From: Gammaproteobacteria bacterium
Lineage (GTDB): Bacteria > Pseudomonadota > Gammaproteobacteria > Pseudomonadales > Cellvibrionaceae
Assembly (NCBI GenBank): GCA_004173475.1
Contig: SEBU01000006.1
Location: 347,959-411,958 of the forward strand
Length of the DNA stretch: 64,000 nucleotides
Direction of reading: 5' to 3'
In this document: one piece after another, positions 26,426-35,792 of the stretch
Layout: each line of letters starts with the position of its first letter
Numbering within the stretch: position 1 is the stretch's first letter
Notes under the pieces: generated by a model
Told to the model about the DNA's origin: nothing
Seen by the model: only the letters and a program-made list of their open reading frames with translations
Database searches by the model: none
Position numbers and translations under genes: made by a program

Positions 26426-28777
26426 TTAATGAGATTCCTGAAAGGGTAGCGCATCAGGGCGCGGCCGGAAGAACAAAGGCGTAATCAGCCAACAACTTAA
26501 TATTCCCACCAAAATGATCAATCCAAATTGATGAAGAACGGGCACGGCACTTAATGATAGCAAACCAAATGCGATAATTGATGTGCCACAAGAAAGACTA
26601 GATGCTAACCAGGACTCGGCATTGAATCCGCCCTCTGTATAGAAGACTGCGGTATCCAAGCCAATGCCTATAATTAACAACAGAGCCATTACATGAAACA
26701 AAGTAATGCCGTTTAAAGACGCAAAGCCCAACGCAATGATCATTGCAATAACCAACGGCGTAACCATTCGCCAGCCGTGCTGGCGATAACCTAATGTCAA
26801 ACCAATCGTTAGCAAACTTATGGTTAACAACAAAATCACACTGACGCTACCCCGATAACGACCCAGAAGATCGGACAAATCCTCGGTTTGATTGACGAGT
26901 CGCACGCCCTCAAGACCATCAGCCAATTTGTCCAGCTTGGTGTTAGGCCCGCTGCCACTTAGCGTAACGAGGGTTTTCCATTCTCGACCCGCCTGTAACA
27001 TAGGAGGCAACAGTTCACCCATGCTGCCGGCCTTGAGATCTTCAGGTTTAAGCAGATTTTCATTCGGCGGAGGTTGGGCACACTCGGCATTTAACTTTTC
27101 GCAAAGCCGTTTAAGCGCTCCTTTGTCACCGTAAAGTTTAGTGGCAATAAGAGTGCGATCCGCCTGTTGTTGTGCCTGAGAAGGTATGTATTGCTGGAGA
27201 CTCTGCCAGCGTAAATTGGGATCGTTAAGCGCTGTTAACCTTTCGCTCAGTGTTTGGGTTCGTTGCAGAAGTTGTTCGGGTGACTTCGCCTCAATATAAA
27301 AAAAACTGTTCACCGACGGTTGCTGAAGTATGCGTTGCACCTTACCTTCTGCCGCCAATAATGCAGCGGGCGATGTATTAAGGTTCACGATTGCATCATT
27401 AACTCCACCTCGTACTATCGCAACAATTCCGACGGCAGTAATAAACAATAAAAGTGCATCGACGGCTCGCGGTTTTGCCCACAACAAAGGATAAAACCGT
27501 TGCGCCAGCGAGAAAAATCGTTCGGCCGCTATAATCGGCGAATTCACTGATTTCGCTTTCACCCGGTAAAGAGGAGCCAGTGCCAGTACCGTCATCCAAG
27601 CCCCGAAAATGCCAGCCGCACAAAAGATAGCCATTTGCTGCAGACCTGGGAACGGTGTAGTGAATTGCAAAAGGTAAGCACCTATCCCTGTAAGCGCGCC
27701 TATCGCCATGGCATGTTTGAGATGATGCCGCGCCGCCAAACCGCTGCGAGTAGCATGACTGGTTACTAGGAAATGAATGGCATAATCACCGGCGACACCC
27801 AGCAAAGTACTGCCAAAGGCGAGAGTGATAACGTGAATACGCCCAAACATTAACAAGCTGACGGTTAAGGCCAACAAATAGGCAGATGTCATACTTAGGA
27901 AAACGGCTAGGAGAGGTGTGGCGCGGCGGAACACCGCCAGAACCATTAGCACTATCGCGATAGCGGAGCCCAGGCCCACGGTATTTATTTCCTGAGTCGC
28001 TTGCTCAGTGCCCGCTGCTGCATGAAAAATCATCCCCGACGTTAGTATTTCTGCATCTGGCCACTGTTGGCGAAACTTATCTAACGCTTGGGTAACATCT
28101 TTTTGGGTCGCCATATCGAACGGCGAACTATTCAAACGAGCCGTTACCAATAGCCAGGATTGGGAAACACCATTTTGCTCATCTATAACCAGTGGGAAAC
28201 CCTGGTACTCCTGCATTTTTAATCGCGGTACCAGGCTCGCTAGCCAAGCACCACCTAAATTAAAGGGATCTTCGGCAAATCCATAGGGACGCGGTAGGGC
28301 AACAGGGCTAAACAAATCTCGATAAGTTTGCTCAGCTATTTCCTCATTTCCGGTATTTTGTAACCATAATCGCCGATCTGCGCTTAGCAATTGCTGGCTA
28401 AACGGACGATAAAGCGCAATTAACTCCTGCTGAATTGCTTGCGAAACATTGCTAGCCGACAGCCGCCCGGAGGCTAATAACTGCGTCTGCAAATCCTTGG
28501 CTTGCGGCAGCGTTGTTTCGGGATTGTCGCTTCTAATTAGGATAAGTAGCTTGTCTTCAAAACGGCTCGCCATGAGCACGCTTAGCTCATGCAGGCCAGG
28601 ATTGCGTTCATCCTTCGGCAATAATTCCAACAGATTGCTATGAAAAGGCTTATTGACAACGACTTGCCATAGGCAAAAGGTTGCGCTCGCACAAAAAACC
28701 AATAACCAACCGAGCACATAGAGAAAATTGCGGCGCGATAAAGGTTGAGCAGAAGTGCTAGAGTCGGTCTGGTTCAT
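26426..28777 (-). CDS. MMPL-family exporter of the aryl polyene cluster
   Basis: A 783-residue membrane transporter of the RND/MMPL type. The N-terminal helix (about residues 18-37) is followed by a large periplasmic loop, then two membrane bundles at about 265-430 and 630-780, the usual duplicated layout. It would move lipid-linked aryl polyene across the inner membrane using the proton gradient. The ATG at 28777 overlaps the LolA-like stop by one base; a GTG at 28780 is an alternative (GTGATG). It stands in the position of the ApeM-type exporter in known clusters. Confidence 0.85.
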   Translation of the reverse strand: MNQTDSSTSAQPLSRRNFLYVLGWLLVFCASATFCLWQVVVNKPFHSNLLELLPKDERNPGLHELSVLMASRFEDKLLILIRSDNPETTLPQAKDLQTQLLASGRLSASNVSQAIQQELIALYRPFSQQLLSADRRLWLQNTGNEEIAEQTYRDLFSPVALPRPYGFAEDPFNLGGAWLASLVPRLKMQEYQGFPLVIDEQNGVSQSWLLVTARLNSSPFDMATQKDVTQALDKFRQQWPDAEILTSGMIFHAAAGTEQATQEINTVGLGSAIAIVLMVLAVFRRATPLLAVFLSMTSAYLLALTVSLLMFGRIHVITLAFGSTLLGVAGDYAIHFLVTSHATRSGLAARHHLKHAMAIGALTGIGAYLLQFTTPFPGLQQMAIFCAAGIFGAWMTVLALAPLYRVKAKSVNSPIIAAERFFSLAQRFYPLLWAKPRAVDALLLFITAVGIVAIVRGGVNDAIVNLNTSPAALLAAEGKVQRILQQPSVNSFFYIEAKSPEQLLQRTQTLSERLTALNDPNLRWQSLQQYIPSQAQQQADRTLIATKLYGDKGALKRLCEKLNAECAQPPPNENLLKPEDLKAGSMGELLPPMLQAGREWKTLVTLSGSGPNTKLDKLADGLEGVRLVNQTEDLSDLLGRYRGSVSVILLLTISLLTIGLTLGYRQHGWRMVTPLVIAMIIALGFASLNGITLFHVMALLLIIGIGLDTAVFYTEGGFNAESWLASSLSCGTSIIAFGLLSLSAVPVLHQFGLIILVGILSCWLITPLFFRPRPDALPFQESH

Positions 28778-29418
28778 CACTCGGCTTTGCGCACAACCTT
28801 TTCAGTAGTAAATTGAATATTGGTTTTGTCACCATTGGTTTCGACGATATCGAGCACTTCGGTAAATTCACGCCCCTGCAGCTCAATCGTATTAATGTAT
28901 GCTGCAAGATTGGCTGAGCGTGGTGTTAAAATTAGCTTCCATTGATTCTCTGAGCCGCTTGCAACTACCAAAAAATAATTATTCAGGCTATCGAGTTCGC
29001 CCGTAATTACTCCCATAAAAATCTTCGCAACAACTTCCACACCGGCCTGCTGCGCAGGGTTTGAGGCTTTGCCTTTCTCGTCTTCAAAAACGATACCTTT
29101 TGGGGTGAGGCGGATGGCATTGTGCACAGGTGTTAGGGTTTCCCAATTCACACCTTTACCCTGCTCGAAGTCGAACTTCCCGGTAGAGTTGAGCGGAACA
29201 GGTAAGACCGAAATATGCTTCTGCTGAACGAAACGCCCCTGCAGCGATTGAATAAGTTTGCTGCGCGAACTCAATTTTGCTAGCAAAGCCGAACTCTCGG
29301 AAGGATGTGCAGCGCCAGAGTTTTCAACCGAGGCAACGCTGTTTTTCACCGTAGATTCAGTAGCTGCAACGGCCGATAAACTGACGCAAACCAGTAAGCA
29401 AACAATCAAGAATCTCAC
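28777..29418 (-). CDS. LolA-like outer-membrane carrier protein of the aryl polyene cluster
   Basis: A 213-residue periplasmic protein with an N-terminal signal peptide (cleavage near AVAATES, about residue 19). The mature part resembles the LolA/LolB fold: SLQGRFVQQKHI near residue 58, GKFDFEQGKGVNWETLTP near 81, and a beta-sheet core able to hold a lipid. In aryl polyene clusters it would shuttle the finished lipid from the MMPL exporter to the outer membrane. The start is a GTG overlapping the thioesterase stop (GTGA). Confidence 0.8.
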   Translation of the reverse strand: MRFLIVCLLVCVSLSAVAATESTVKNSVASVENSGAAHPSESSALLAKLSSRSKLIQSLQGRFVQQKHISVLPVPLNSTGKFDFEQGKGVNWETLTPVHNAIRLTPKGIVFEDEKGKASNPAQQAGVEVVAKIFMGVITGELDSLNNYFLVVASGSENQWKLILTPRSANLAAYINTIELQGREFTEVLDIVETNGDKTNIQFTTEKVVRKAE

Positions 29419-29858
29419 GATGTAATACCTAATTTTTTGAGCAAGATCGACGGAGACGCAAGCAATAATTCTTTGGTGTGCAGCTTTATCGCGACTTGAT
29501 CGGTATGGCCTTTAGTGAGGCGAGCACCGCTGACGGAGTCAGCAATTAGGTACTGGATACGCAACCGATTTTCCCATTCCGCAACCCAGGCAGTCACTGT
29601 AACCTTCTGACGGAACAATAGCGGTTGAACGTAGCGGATGTGCATATCGATCACCGGCCACGCGAAACCTGAGTCACGCATTTCCGGATAGTTGTAATCC
29701 AATTGATCAAACAGCTTGCAGCGGGCGACCTCAAAATATTTTGCATAATGTCCATGCCAGGCAATTTCCATCACATCCACATCATGGAATGGAATTTCAA
29801 TTTCGACATCAACGCTCCACTTCTCAGGTAAATCTTTCGGTTTGGACACCATAACCAT
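29415..29858 (-). CDS. apeK: 4HBT-type thioesterase of the aryl polyene cluster
   Basis: A 147-residue hotdog-fold acyl-(ACP/CoA) thioesterase. The YbgC-type active site DVDVMEIAWHGHYAKYFEVARC (Asp, then HGHYAKYFE) is at about residues 24-46. It may release or proofread acyl chains from the ACPs. It matches ApeK by position and type. The start may be the ATG at 29858 or the ATG six bases later. It follows the ammonia-lyase by seven bases and overlaps the LolA-like gene by four. Confidence 0.8.
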   Translation of the reverse strand: MVMVSKPKDLPEKWSVDVEIEIPFHDVDVMEIAWHGHYAKYFEVARCKLFDQLDYNYPEMRDSGFAWPVIDMHIRYVQPLLFRQKVTVTAWVAEWENRLRIQYLIADSVSGARLTKGHTDQVAIKLHTKELLLASPSILLKKLGITS

Positions 29859-29865
29859 AAGCTAT

Positions 29866-31410
29866 TCACTCCTCCACCTTATATAGACTCAATTCGCGTT
29901 GCTGAATGCGAGCAACCAATTTACGCAATTCGCTTTCTAGCGCACGGTCCTCACCAAGAAATGCGTGCTGGGCACGGATCTCTTCAAAAGTTGTTTTTAC
30001 ACCGCCCTGCAGATTTATGTCACTGGTGCCTGCTTGAACGCGAAGCTCAAGTCCCTGGCAAGCGGCTAACAAAACTGCAGCCGTTACTTGCTCTGTAAGC
30101 TGCAACACGCGCAAACAATCACGCGCTGCAATGGTACCCATACTTACTTTGTCTTGATTATGACATTCGGTAGAACGCGAAAATACACTGGCGGGCATAG
30201 TCAACTTCAGTGCTTCGGCCGTCCAGGCAGAAACGCCGATTTGCACCGCTTTAAAACCGTGATTAATCGCACGCCGGGCTTCCGGGGCGCCAGACAGATT
30301 AGCTGGCAAACCATGGTTAAATTTGGTGTCCACTAATTGCGCGAGTTGGCGGTCGAGCAGGTCGGCAATATTAGCAACGGCAGTTTTCATGGTATCCATA
30401 ACGAAGGCGATATGCCCTCCGTAAAAATGACCACCATGCAAAACATGCTCGCCGGCTCCATCAATTATGGGATTGTCGTTGGCACTGTTAAGTTCGTTTT
30501 CGATAAATTGACGCCACCAGGGAAGGCTGTCTGTGGTTACGCCGATTACATGGGGAGCACAACGGAGCGAATATCGGTCTTGCAAACGGCTAGGATTGCG
30601 CGGCGGTTCTCCCGCATGCAGGTCGTCACGCAACCAACTCGCCACTTGTTGCTGACCTGGGTGCGGCTTCACCGCGAACAATAATTCGTCAAAATGGTGG
30701 GCATTACCATCCGCCGCAATGCAATTGATGGCAGTGATTCGAGTCGCCAATTGGGCAAGGTAGGCGGTGCGATCATAGGCCATACAGGCTAATGCAGTCA
30801 TAACCGCAGTGCCGTTCATTAGGGCCAAGCCCTCTTTAGGGCGCAGCTTGAGCGGGGCAATCTTCAGTTCCGCAAATACTTCTGCTGTGGAGCGGCGAAT
30901 ACCGCGATGGTAAACCTCACGCTCACCACAAAGCACGGCCGCCACATAGGATAAAGGCGTTAAATCGCCGCTTGCGCCGACTGACCCTTCTTCCGGAATA
31001 ATGGGAATAACGTCTTCTTGAAGCAGCTTCACCAGTTGTTGCAACAAACCGTAACTCACACCCGAATAGCCGCGAGTCAGAGATGTAAGACGCACAGCCA
31101 AAATTGCGCGACCGGTCGTAGGCGAAAACTCAGCGCCTAAACCGCAGCCATGGAAGGTGTACAAGTGCTGCGGCAGCTGCTCTACCAAATCACGGGGAAT
31201 GTGAGTTGTACAAGAATCGCCGTAGCCCGTAGTTACACCGTAAATCACCCCGTCTTCTTGCAATAAACGATCAAGGAAACGCGCGCCCTGCTCGATGCAC
31301 TGGACGAATTCCGTAGCATTGCTTAATGCACAACTACGACGTTGGTGGGCAACGGCGAGTACATCTTCAATCGTGAGCCGCTGTTGGTCAAAAATCAGGG
31401 GGATTGTCAT
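29866..31410 (-). CDS. MIO-type aromatic amino-acid ammonia-lyase (HAL/PAL/TAL family)
   Basis: A 514-residue lyase that removes ammonia from an aromatic amino acid. The Ala-Ser-Gly triad that forms the MIO cofactor is at residues 146-148 (GSVGASGDLTPL). Tyr57 lies in VIYGVTTGYG, and the RYSLRC and NSANDNPI blocks line the site. The selectivity region is LYTFHGCG: Phe86-His87 sit where HAL has Ser-His, PAL Phe-Leu and many TALs His-Leu or Ser-His. Its substrate is therefore uncertain. Adding cinnamate or coumarate as the polyene starter is the favoured role here, because the neighbours are all aryl polyene genes and no urocanate-pathway gene is present. Confidence 0.85.
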   Translation of the reverse strand: MTIPLIFDQQRLTIEDVLAVAHQRRSCALSNATEFVQCIEQGARFLDRLLQEDGVIYGVTTGYGDSCTTHIPRDLVEQLPQHLYTFHGCGLGAEFSPTTGRAILAVRLTSLTRGYSGVSYGLLQQLVKLLQEDVIPIIPEEGSVGASGDLTPLSYVAAVLCGEREVYHRGIRRSTAEVFAELKIAPLKLRPKEGLALMNGTAVMTALACMAYDRTAYLAQLATRITAINCIAADGNAHHFDELLFAVKPHPGQQQVASWLRDDLHAGEPPRNPSRLQDRYSLRCAPHVIGVTTDSLPWWRQFIENELNSANDNPIIDGAGEHVLHGGHFYGGHIAFVMDTMKTAVANIADLLDRQLAQLVDTKFNHGLPANLSGAPEARRAINHGFKAVQIGVSAWTAEALKLTMPASVFSRSTECHNQDKVSMGTIAARDCLRVLQLTEQVTAAVLLAACQGLELRVQAGTSDINLQGGVKTTFEEIRAQHAFLGEDRALESELRKLVARIQQRELSLYKVEE

Positions 31411-31477
31411 GTTGGTCCTTTCAAGCTAAGTCTAATTCAGTTTCAGATTTCTATTTTTTTGCCGAGTTACGTTAGGG

Positions 31478-32449
31478 CTATGTAATTTTTGGCTTGTCGT
31501 CAGCATCCGCTTTTTCATCCATGTACCAAAAATCAAAAAAATTAAACCATTGCAAAGGCCTTTGACGGCAATGGCCTTCTAATTGACTGGCGTAGGCTTG
31601 GGCAAGTTGGTTAAGGTGCTTTTCTCTCGCCTTGCGGGGCATGTGTACCGCCTCACTTAATTTCTCAAAATATATGCCGAAGCCTTTAGCTTCCCGCAGG
31701 CAAAAAAGCGAAATCAGAGGCGCTCGCAAAATAGCTGCGAGGGTAAAGGGGCCTATCGGCAAACGGGCTTTTTCGCCCAGAAAATCCACTACTAACGAAT
31801 TCTCCGGATGATTTACCGCCACACGGTCACCGGCGATAGCAATAAATTCGCCGCGTTCAACCCGTTCACTTAACATCATGGCTGTAGCTGGATTGATTTC
31901 GGTCACTTGAAGAATGTCCAGCTGACTGTCGCTAGCATATTGCTTCATGAGGTGATTGAATTTCAGCGCATGCTTGGTGTGCATCAGCACGGTTAAACGC
32001 ATACCGCGATGGCGGGATGAGAGGCATCGGCAAATTTCAAAATTACCGAGGTGCGACATAATTAAGATCGCCCCTTGCCCGCTTACCAACTGCTCAATAA
32101 TTAATTGGTCATTGTGAATTTTCACTTGGTCGCGCGGAATGCGACCCATCCATACAGCCAGCTTATCGATAAGGGCATTACCAAAACTCCAAAAATGTTG
32201 CGCGCTCAACCAATAGAGCGAACTTGTTTTAAGTAGTGCGCCGCTACGAATCACTCGTCGCAAATAAGCGATTGACGCTGCACGGGCCGAGTGACGAAAT
32301 AAGAAGAAATAGGCGATCACGGGCAATAAAAACAGCTTGAATAGGGGTCTGCCACCGAACTTGTAGCAGCCGAACAAAAACCGCATACCGGTAATTGCAC
32401 CCGCTTCTGAAACCTGCGACCAATGGTTAGATTTAGCCTCGGGCTTCAC
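31478..32449 (-). CDS. LpxL/HtrB-like acyltransferase of the aryl polyene cluster
   Basis: A 323-residue acyltransferase related to lipid A late acyltransferases. The N-terminal hydrophobic segment (about residues 27-44) would anchor it to the inner membrane. The active-site SHLGNFEICR near residue 132 has the His-x4-Glu pair, and IAGDRVAVN and LPIGPFTLAAILRAPLI follow. The start is a GTG at 32449 overlapping the glycosyltransferase stop (GTGA), with a strong GGAGGC site; an upstream ATG at 32497 is less likely. It would attach a fatty acyl or polyene chain to the lipid anchor. Confidence 0.85.
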   Translation of the reverse strand: MKPEAKSNHWSQVSEAGAITGMRFLFGCYKFGGRPLFKLFLLPVIAYFFLFRHSARAASIAYLRRVIRSGALLKTSSLYWLSAQHFWSFGNALIDKLAVWMGRIPRDQVKIHNDQLIIEQLVSGQGAILIMSHLGNFEICRCLSSRHRGMRLTVLMHTKHALKFNHLMKQYASDSQLDILQVTEINPATAMMLSERVERGEFIAIAGDRVAVNHPENSLVVDFLGEKARLPIGPFTLAAILRAPLISLFCLREAKGFGIYFEKLSEAVHMPRKAREKHLNQLAQAYASQLEGHCRQRPLQWFNFFDFWYMDEKADADDKPKIT

Positions 32450-33207
32450 TTTGCCTCCGCGCGAAATTTGTTCGCCATCAAACGCGGAAAACGCCATAGC
32501 ATGCCGAAGAACAGCCGGGTGTGCATCCAGGAAATTAATTTGTTATCGCGCCAGGCATGAAAGTGGGAGACGCCCTGTTCGGGATAAATCACGCGGGTAG
32601 ATAATTGCAGCAACGGCCAGTGGCGCCAATGCCAGCGCACCATGAACTCGCTATCAAAATCCATGCGATTACCCATACTTTCTGCAGCAATCAGTTCGCA
32701 ACTTCGCCGCACGGGATACACGCGAAAACCACACATGGAGTCCTTAACATCCAATGACAAGGTGTTAATCCAAACCCAAACGTGCGTGAGGTAACGGCCG
32801 TAAAATCGTCCTTTCGGAACGCTTTCATCGTATTCGGGTTTACCCGCGATCAGGGTGTTCGGGCTTGCTTGGGAAATTTCCAGAAAGCGGGGAATATCCA
32901 GGATGTTGTGCTGACCGTCTGCATCAATTTGCAATGCATGGGAAAACCCCAGCTCAAGCGCTGTACGAAAACCGGTTTTTAATGCCGCCCCTTTCCCACC
33001 ATTTTCAGCGCGCTCCACCAGCCTGACTTGCGCGTCATTTGCGGCAATGTCGCGCATAACAGATTTGCAAATATCATTACTTCCATCGTCCACCATGATC
33101 ACCGGCAGATCGTACTGGCGAATCTTTTCGATTCCTTCAGCAAGGCGTTGATGATGGTTGTAAACCGGTACCAATACGCAGGGTTTGAAGCTAACAATAT
33201 CAGCCAT
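32446..33207 (-). CDS. Family 2 glycosyltransferase of the aryl polyene cluster
   Basis: A 253-residue GT-A fold transferase. VLVPVYNHHQRLAEGI near the N terminus, IMVDDGSNDICK near residue 40 (Asp for nucleotide-sugar binding), KGAALKTGF near residue 73 and QIDADGQHN near residue 93 (DxD-type) show the class, which resembles dolichol-phosphate-mannose synthase-like enzymes. I placed the start at the ATG 33207, which has GAGGG upstream and overlaps the ligase stop by eight bases; the ORF could extend to 33246. It may add a sugar to the lipid anchor. In some other clusters this activity and the acyltransferase are described as one protein; here they are separate. Confidence 0.85.
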   Translation of the reverse strand: MADIVSFKPCVLVPVYNHHQRLAEGIEKIRQYDLPVIMVDDGSNDICKSVMRDIAANDAQVRLVERAENGGKGAALKTGFRTALELGFSHALQIDADGQHNILDIPRFLEISQASPNTLIAGKPEYDESVPKGRFYGRYLTHVWVWINTLSLDVKDSMCGFRVYPVRRSCELIAAESMGNRMDFDSEFMVRWHWRHWPLLQLSTRVIYPEQGVSHFHAWRDNKLISWMHTRLFFGMLWRFPRLMANKFRAEAK

Positions 33208-34936
33208 TCGTTGGCCCTCGGCTAAACGCAACGCGACCACTCGCATGAGGGATAGCCTGATCGTTGTTACTGATGTAGCTAAAATAAAGTTTGTCTTTGT
33301 CCTGATGGTATTCCAGGCGAAGCAATAAAGTTTGATTGGCAGTTATTACACGTTGGAACTTGACCGCTTCAAGACCAGTAAACTCGCCTAAATCACCCCA
33401 CTGTTCGCGCGCGTAATGAATTGCCCAATGAGTTTGCACAACGCCAGGCAAGACCGGACGACCCGGAAAATGCCCATCAAAATAATAGAGGTTAGCGGGC
33501 ACAAACAACTCCATCGTCAGGCTGTCTTGCGCTTCCTGTTTACCGATAAGGACGGGCAGGCGCGGCAAAGGCTCAGTTGCAAAAAGCGCCATCAAGTCCG
33601 CCAGTGTGGTTTTACCCTGGCGATTTTGCGGCAACTCTCCCAAGTAGCGCCAATAGCGCGGAATCGCTATGCGATCCACCTTATTTTCCAGCGCCTGCTT
33701 CAATTGTTGATTGATGGCGCTTTTGCCTTGATCTACCAGCCGCTTGTTGCCGTCATTATTTAAAATTACAACCGCACCCAGGCGATCACCGCGTTCAGGC
33801 AAGAGGATTACACGTGCTTCGGCAACGCCTTCTTGCTGCTCCAGTAAGCGCTCAATAGCGCTGAGAGAGATACGCTTCCCGCCTACTTTGGCGATGCGAT
33901 CCGCACGACCGCAAAGGTTAAAACGACCGTCCTCGTTCAGCGTTACCTGATCTGCACTGGTGAACCAACTGCGATCAGCAAGGTGCGGGCTGCGAACCTG
34001 TAATAATGAACTTTCCTGAGTAAGATTGATTTCAACCCCGGGCAGACAAGTCCACGCAGAATTCTTATCTTGTTCACGCCAGGCAATTCCGCCGGTTTCG
34101 GTGCTCCCGTACACTTCTGTAATCACGTGTCCAAGTTGTGATTTTGCGGCAAGCGCGGATTGGGTCGCCAATGGTGCTCCCGAACAAAATACAGCGATCA
34201 GCGCTTTTTCGGGCCAAGCCAGCGGCGGAATGCGGCTTAAATGAGCTGGGCTGCTAACAACTACGAGGGGCAATCTGGTTTGAGCATCTCGCACCAATTC
34301 TTCCCAGTAGTCTCGTTCATTCCTCACAAAAGGACGACCACTGCATAAGGGCCATAGCAGGCGAAACAATAATCCGTAAATGTGATGGTGAGAAACTGTA
34401 CTGCTAATACTTGCACCTGCAATTGTCCCGCCCCACACACTTTCAAGTGCGCTTATTTCCGCGTCTAATTGCGCGAAACTCTTGGGGATGGGAGTAGGTT
34501 GGCTGGTTGAGCCGGAGGTGAAAAGCACTAGGGCGCAGGCATGAATGTCTGAGGTTTTTGACTCCGCCAGCTTCAAAGGGTCGGTAACGTTTTCATCCGA
34601 TACTGGATTAATTACATTAACGATATTAAATTCGCCCGCGAAATAAGGCGTAAGTTGAGCCAGTTGCTGACAGCTGGTTGCCAAGTTGTTAGCGGGCACT
34701 AAGGCTTGTTTACCTAGTCGCCAAAGAGCGAATAATGCGGCTAGAAATTCGATCGAGTCACGTTGGTAAAGCGCAACCAAGTCACCGTCAATTTTCATCA
34801 AAGCGGCTTGCCAAACAGCAACGCGTTTCCACAAGTCGCTCCAACTTGTGGAACTCAGGTCGTCAAAGGCAATAATTTGGTCGTAGTCACGTGCTGTTTG
34901 CGGCGAAGTGAAAAGCTGGTGAAGTTGTTTAATCAT
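33200..34936 (-). CDS. apeH: ApeH-ApeI fusion: AMP-ligase plus hotdog dehydratase
   Basis: A 578-residue two-domain protein. Residues about 1-450 form an AMP-binding ligase: the phosphate loop LVLFTSGSTSQPT near residue 130, YGSTETGG near 275 and the C-terminal GKTTLADL with the catalytic Lys near 435. It would activate an aryl acid and load it on an ACP. Residues about 455-578 form a FabA/FabZ-like hotdog domain with YFDGHFPGRPVLPGVVQTHWAI (catalytic His and downstream region). This matches ApeI, which is a separate protein in the characterised clusters. The stop overlaps the glycosyltransferase start. Confidence 0.88.
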   Translation of the reverse strand: MIKQLHQLFTSPQTARDYDQIIAFDDLSSTSWSDLWKRVAVWQAALMKIDGDLVALYQRDSIEFLAALFALWRLGKQALVPANNLATSCQQLAQLTPYFAGEFNIVNVINPVSDENVTDPLKLAESKTSDIHACALVLFTSGSTSQPTPIPKSFAQLDAEISALESVWGGTIAGASISSTVSHHHIYGLLFRLLWPLCSGRPFVRNERDYWEELVRDAQTRLPLVVVSSPAHLSRIPPLAWPEKALIAVFCSGAPLATQSALAAKSQLGHVITEVYGSTETGGIAWREQDKNSAWTCLPGVEINLTQESSLLQVRSPHLADRSWFTSADQVTLNEDGRFNLCGRADRIAKVGGKRISLSAIERLLEQQEGVAEARVILLPERGDRLGAVVILNNDGNKRLVDQGKSAINQQLKQALENKVDRIAIPRYWRYLGELPQNRQGKTTLADLMALFATEPLPRLPVLIGKQEAQDSLTMELFVPANLYYFDGHFPGRPVLPGVVQTHWAIHYAREQWGDLGEFTGLEAVKFQRVITANQTLLLRLEYHQDKDKLYFSYISNNDQAIPHASGRVAFSRGPTNG

Positions 34937-35534
34937 CTCGAACGAGCTTATGTTCCAAAAGTTGTTCTTCCTGAACGTGTTTACGCTGCACGCGCAAACG
35001 AATCAGATATTCACCCGCTAACAATAAACCGATCAAAATATAAGAGATCAGGCCGTTGTAGAGTGCCCATATTTTATCGCTGGCAAAAACAGTAGCACCG
35101 CCCAATATCCCGTTAAAAACGAAAAAACCGCACCACACCCAGGTTACTTTTCGGGTGTAAGCTATGGCCTGAACCGGTAAATCGCTCGTTTGCAAACGGG
35201 CAAAACGTTCAATCATGCTCGGCGGGCGATACAAGCTGGCGCCAAAAATACCTAGCAACGCAACATTCACAATCACTGGGTAGAACTTCAAACCAATCAC
35301 CGAGCCAGTTAACAGGGTAAGTCCGCCAGCGATTACTGCCGCGAGCAGAAGCCATACTACGTTGCTCATCGGCTGATGCGTGAACTTGCTAACGACCAGT
35401 CTCGAAAAAGCTGCCGTTACAAGAATGCACGCCAATATGCGCGGGCCAAACTGCTGCAAGCCGACATATACCAGCAAAGGGTAAAGAACTAATAGGATCC
35501 CCAGCACTATTGCAATAAGGCGGCGCCCATGCAT
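34929..35534 (-). CDS. COG4648-type integral membrane protein of the aryl polyene cluster
   Basis: A 201-residue membrane protein with about five to six predicted hydrophobic segments (roughly residues 7-24, 30-46, 55-75, 80-98, 132-150 and 155-175). There is no catalytic motif. It occupies the ApeG position between the ACP and ligase genes, where such a protein is found in other aryl polyene clusters. A role in holding the synthesis complex at the membrane is a guess from position. It begins directly after the stop of the second ACP gene. Confidence 0.78.
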   Translation of the reverse strand: MHGRRLIAIVLGILLVLYPLLVYVGLQQFGPRILACILVTAAFSRLVVSKFTHQPMSNVVWLLLAAVIAGGLTLLTGSVIGLKFYPVIVNVALLGIFGASLYRPPSMIERFARLQTSDLPVQAIAYTRKVTWVWCGFFVFNGILGGATVFASDKIWALYNGLISYILIGLLLAGEYLIRLRVQRKHVQEEQLLEHKLVRDD

Positions 35535-35789
35535 TTAGGCCTGAGCTCCCATGATGTCGCTTACTGCATTAACAATATCGCCAACCGTGCGCACAGATTT
35601 GAAATCTTCGGGGCCGATTTTTCTACCAACGTATTTTTTTAATTCCACAATCAAATCTATAGCGTCGATGCTGTCGATATCCAGATCGTCACTTAAGTGT
35701 GATTCAAGCTTGATGTCGGAACGCTCAAGATCAAATAACTCACTTAAGGTTGTTGCTACGTGGTCAAAAATCGCATTTTTATCAGCCAT
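35535..35789 (-). CDS. apeF: Acyl carrier protein ApeF
   Basis: An 84-residue acyl carrier protein. The phosphopantetheine attachment serine lies in the DSIDAIDL motif near residue 38 (DLDIDSIDAIDLIVEL). It is the second of two tandem ACPs and starts three bases after apeE. The protein is acidic and helical as expected. In the described pathway one ACP carries the aryl starter and the other the extending malonyl units or chain; which is which is not evident here. The ApeF label follows gene order. Confidence 0.85.
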   Translation of the reverse strand: MADKNAIFDHVATTLSELFDLERSDIKLESHLSDDLDIDSIDAIDLIVELKKYVGRKIGPEDFKSVRTVGDIVNAVSDIMGAQA

Positions 35790-35792
35790 GAT

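Noticed and set aside
29866..31410. Calling the lyase HutH (histidine ammonia-lyase)
   Set aside because: There is no urocanase or other histidine-use gene nearby, the pocket differs from HutH, and the gene is inside a pigment operon. The MIO family call is kept without a substrate.
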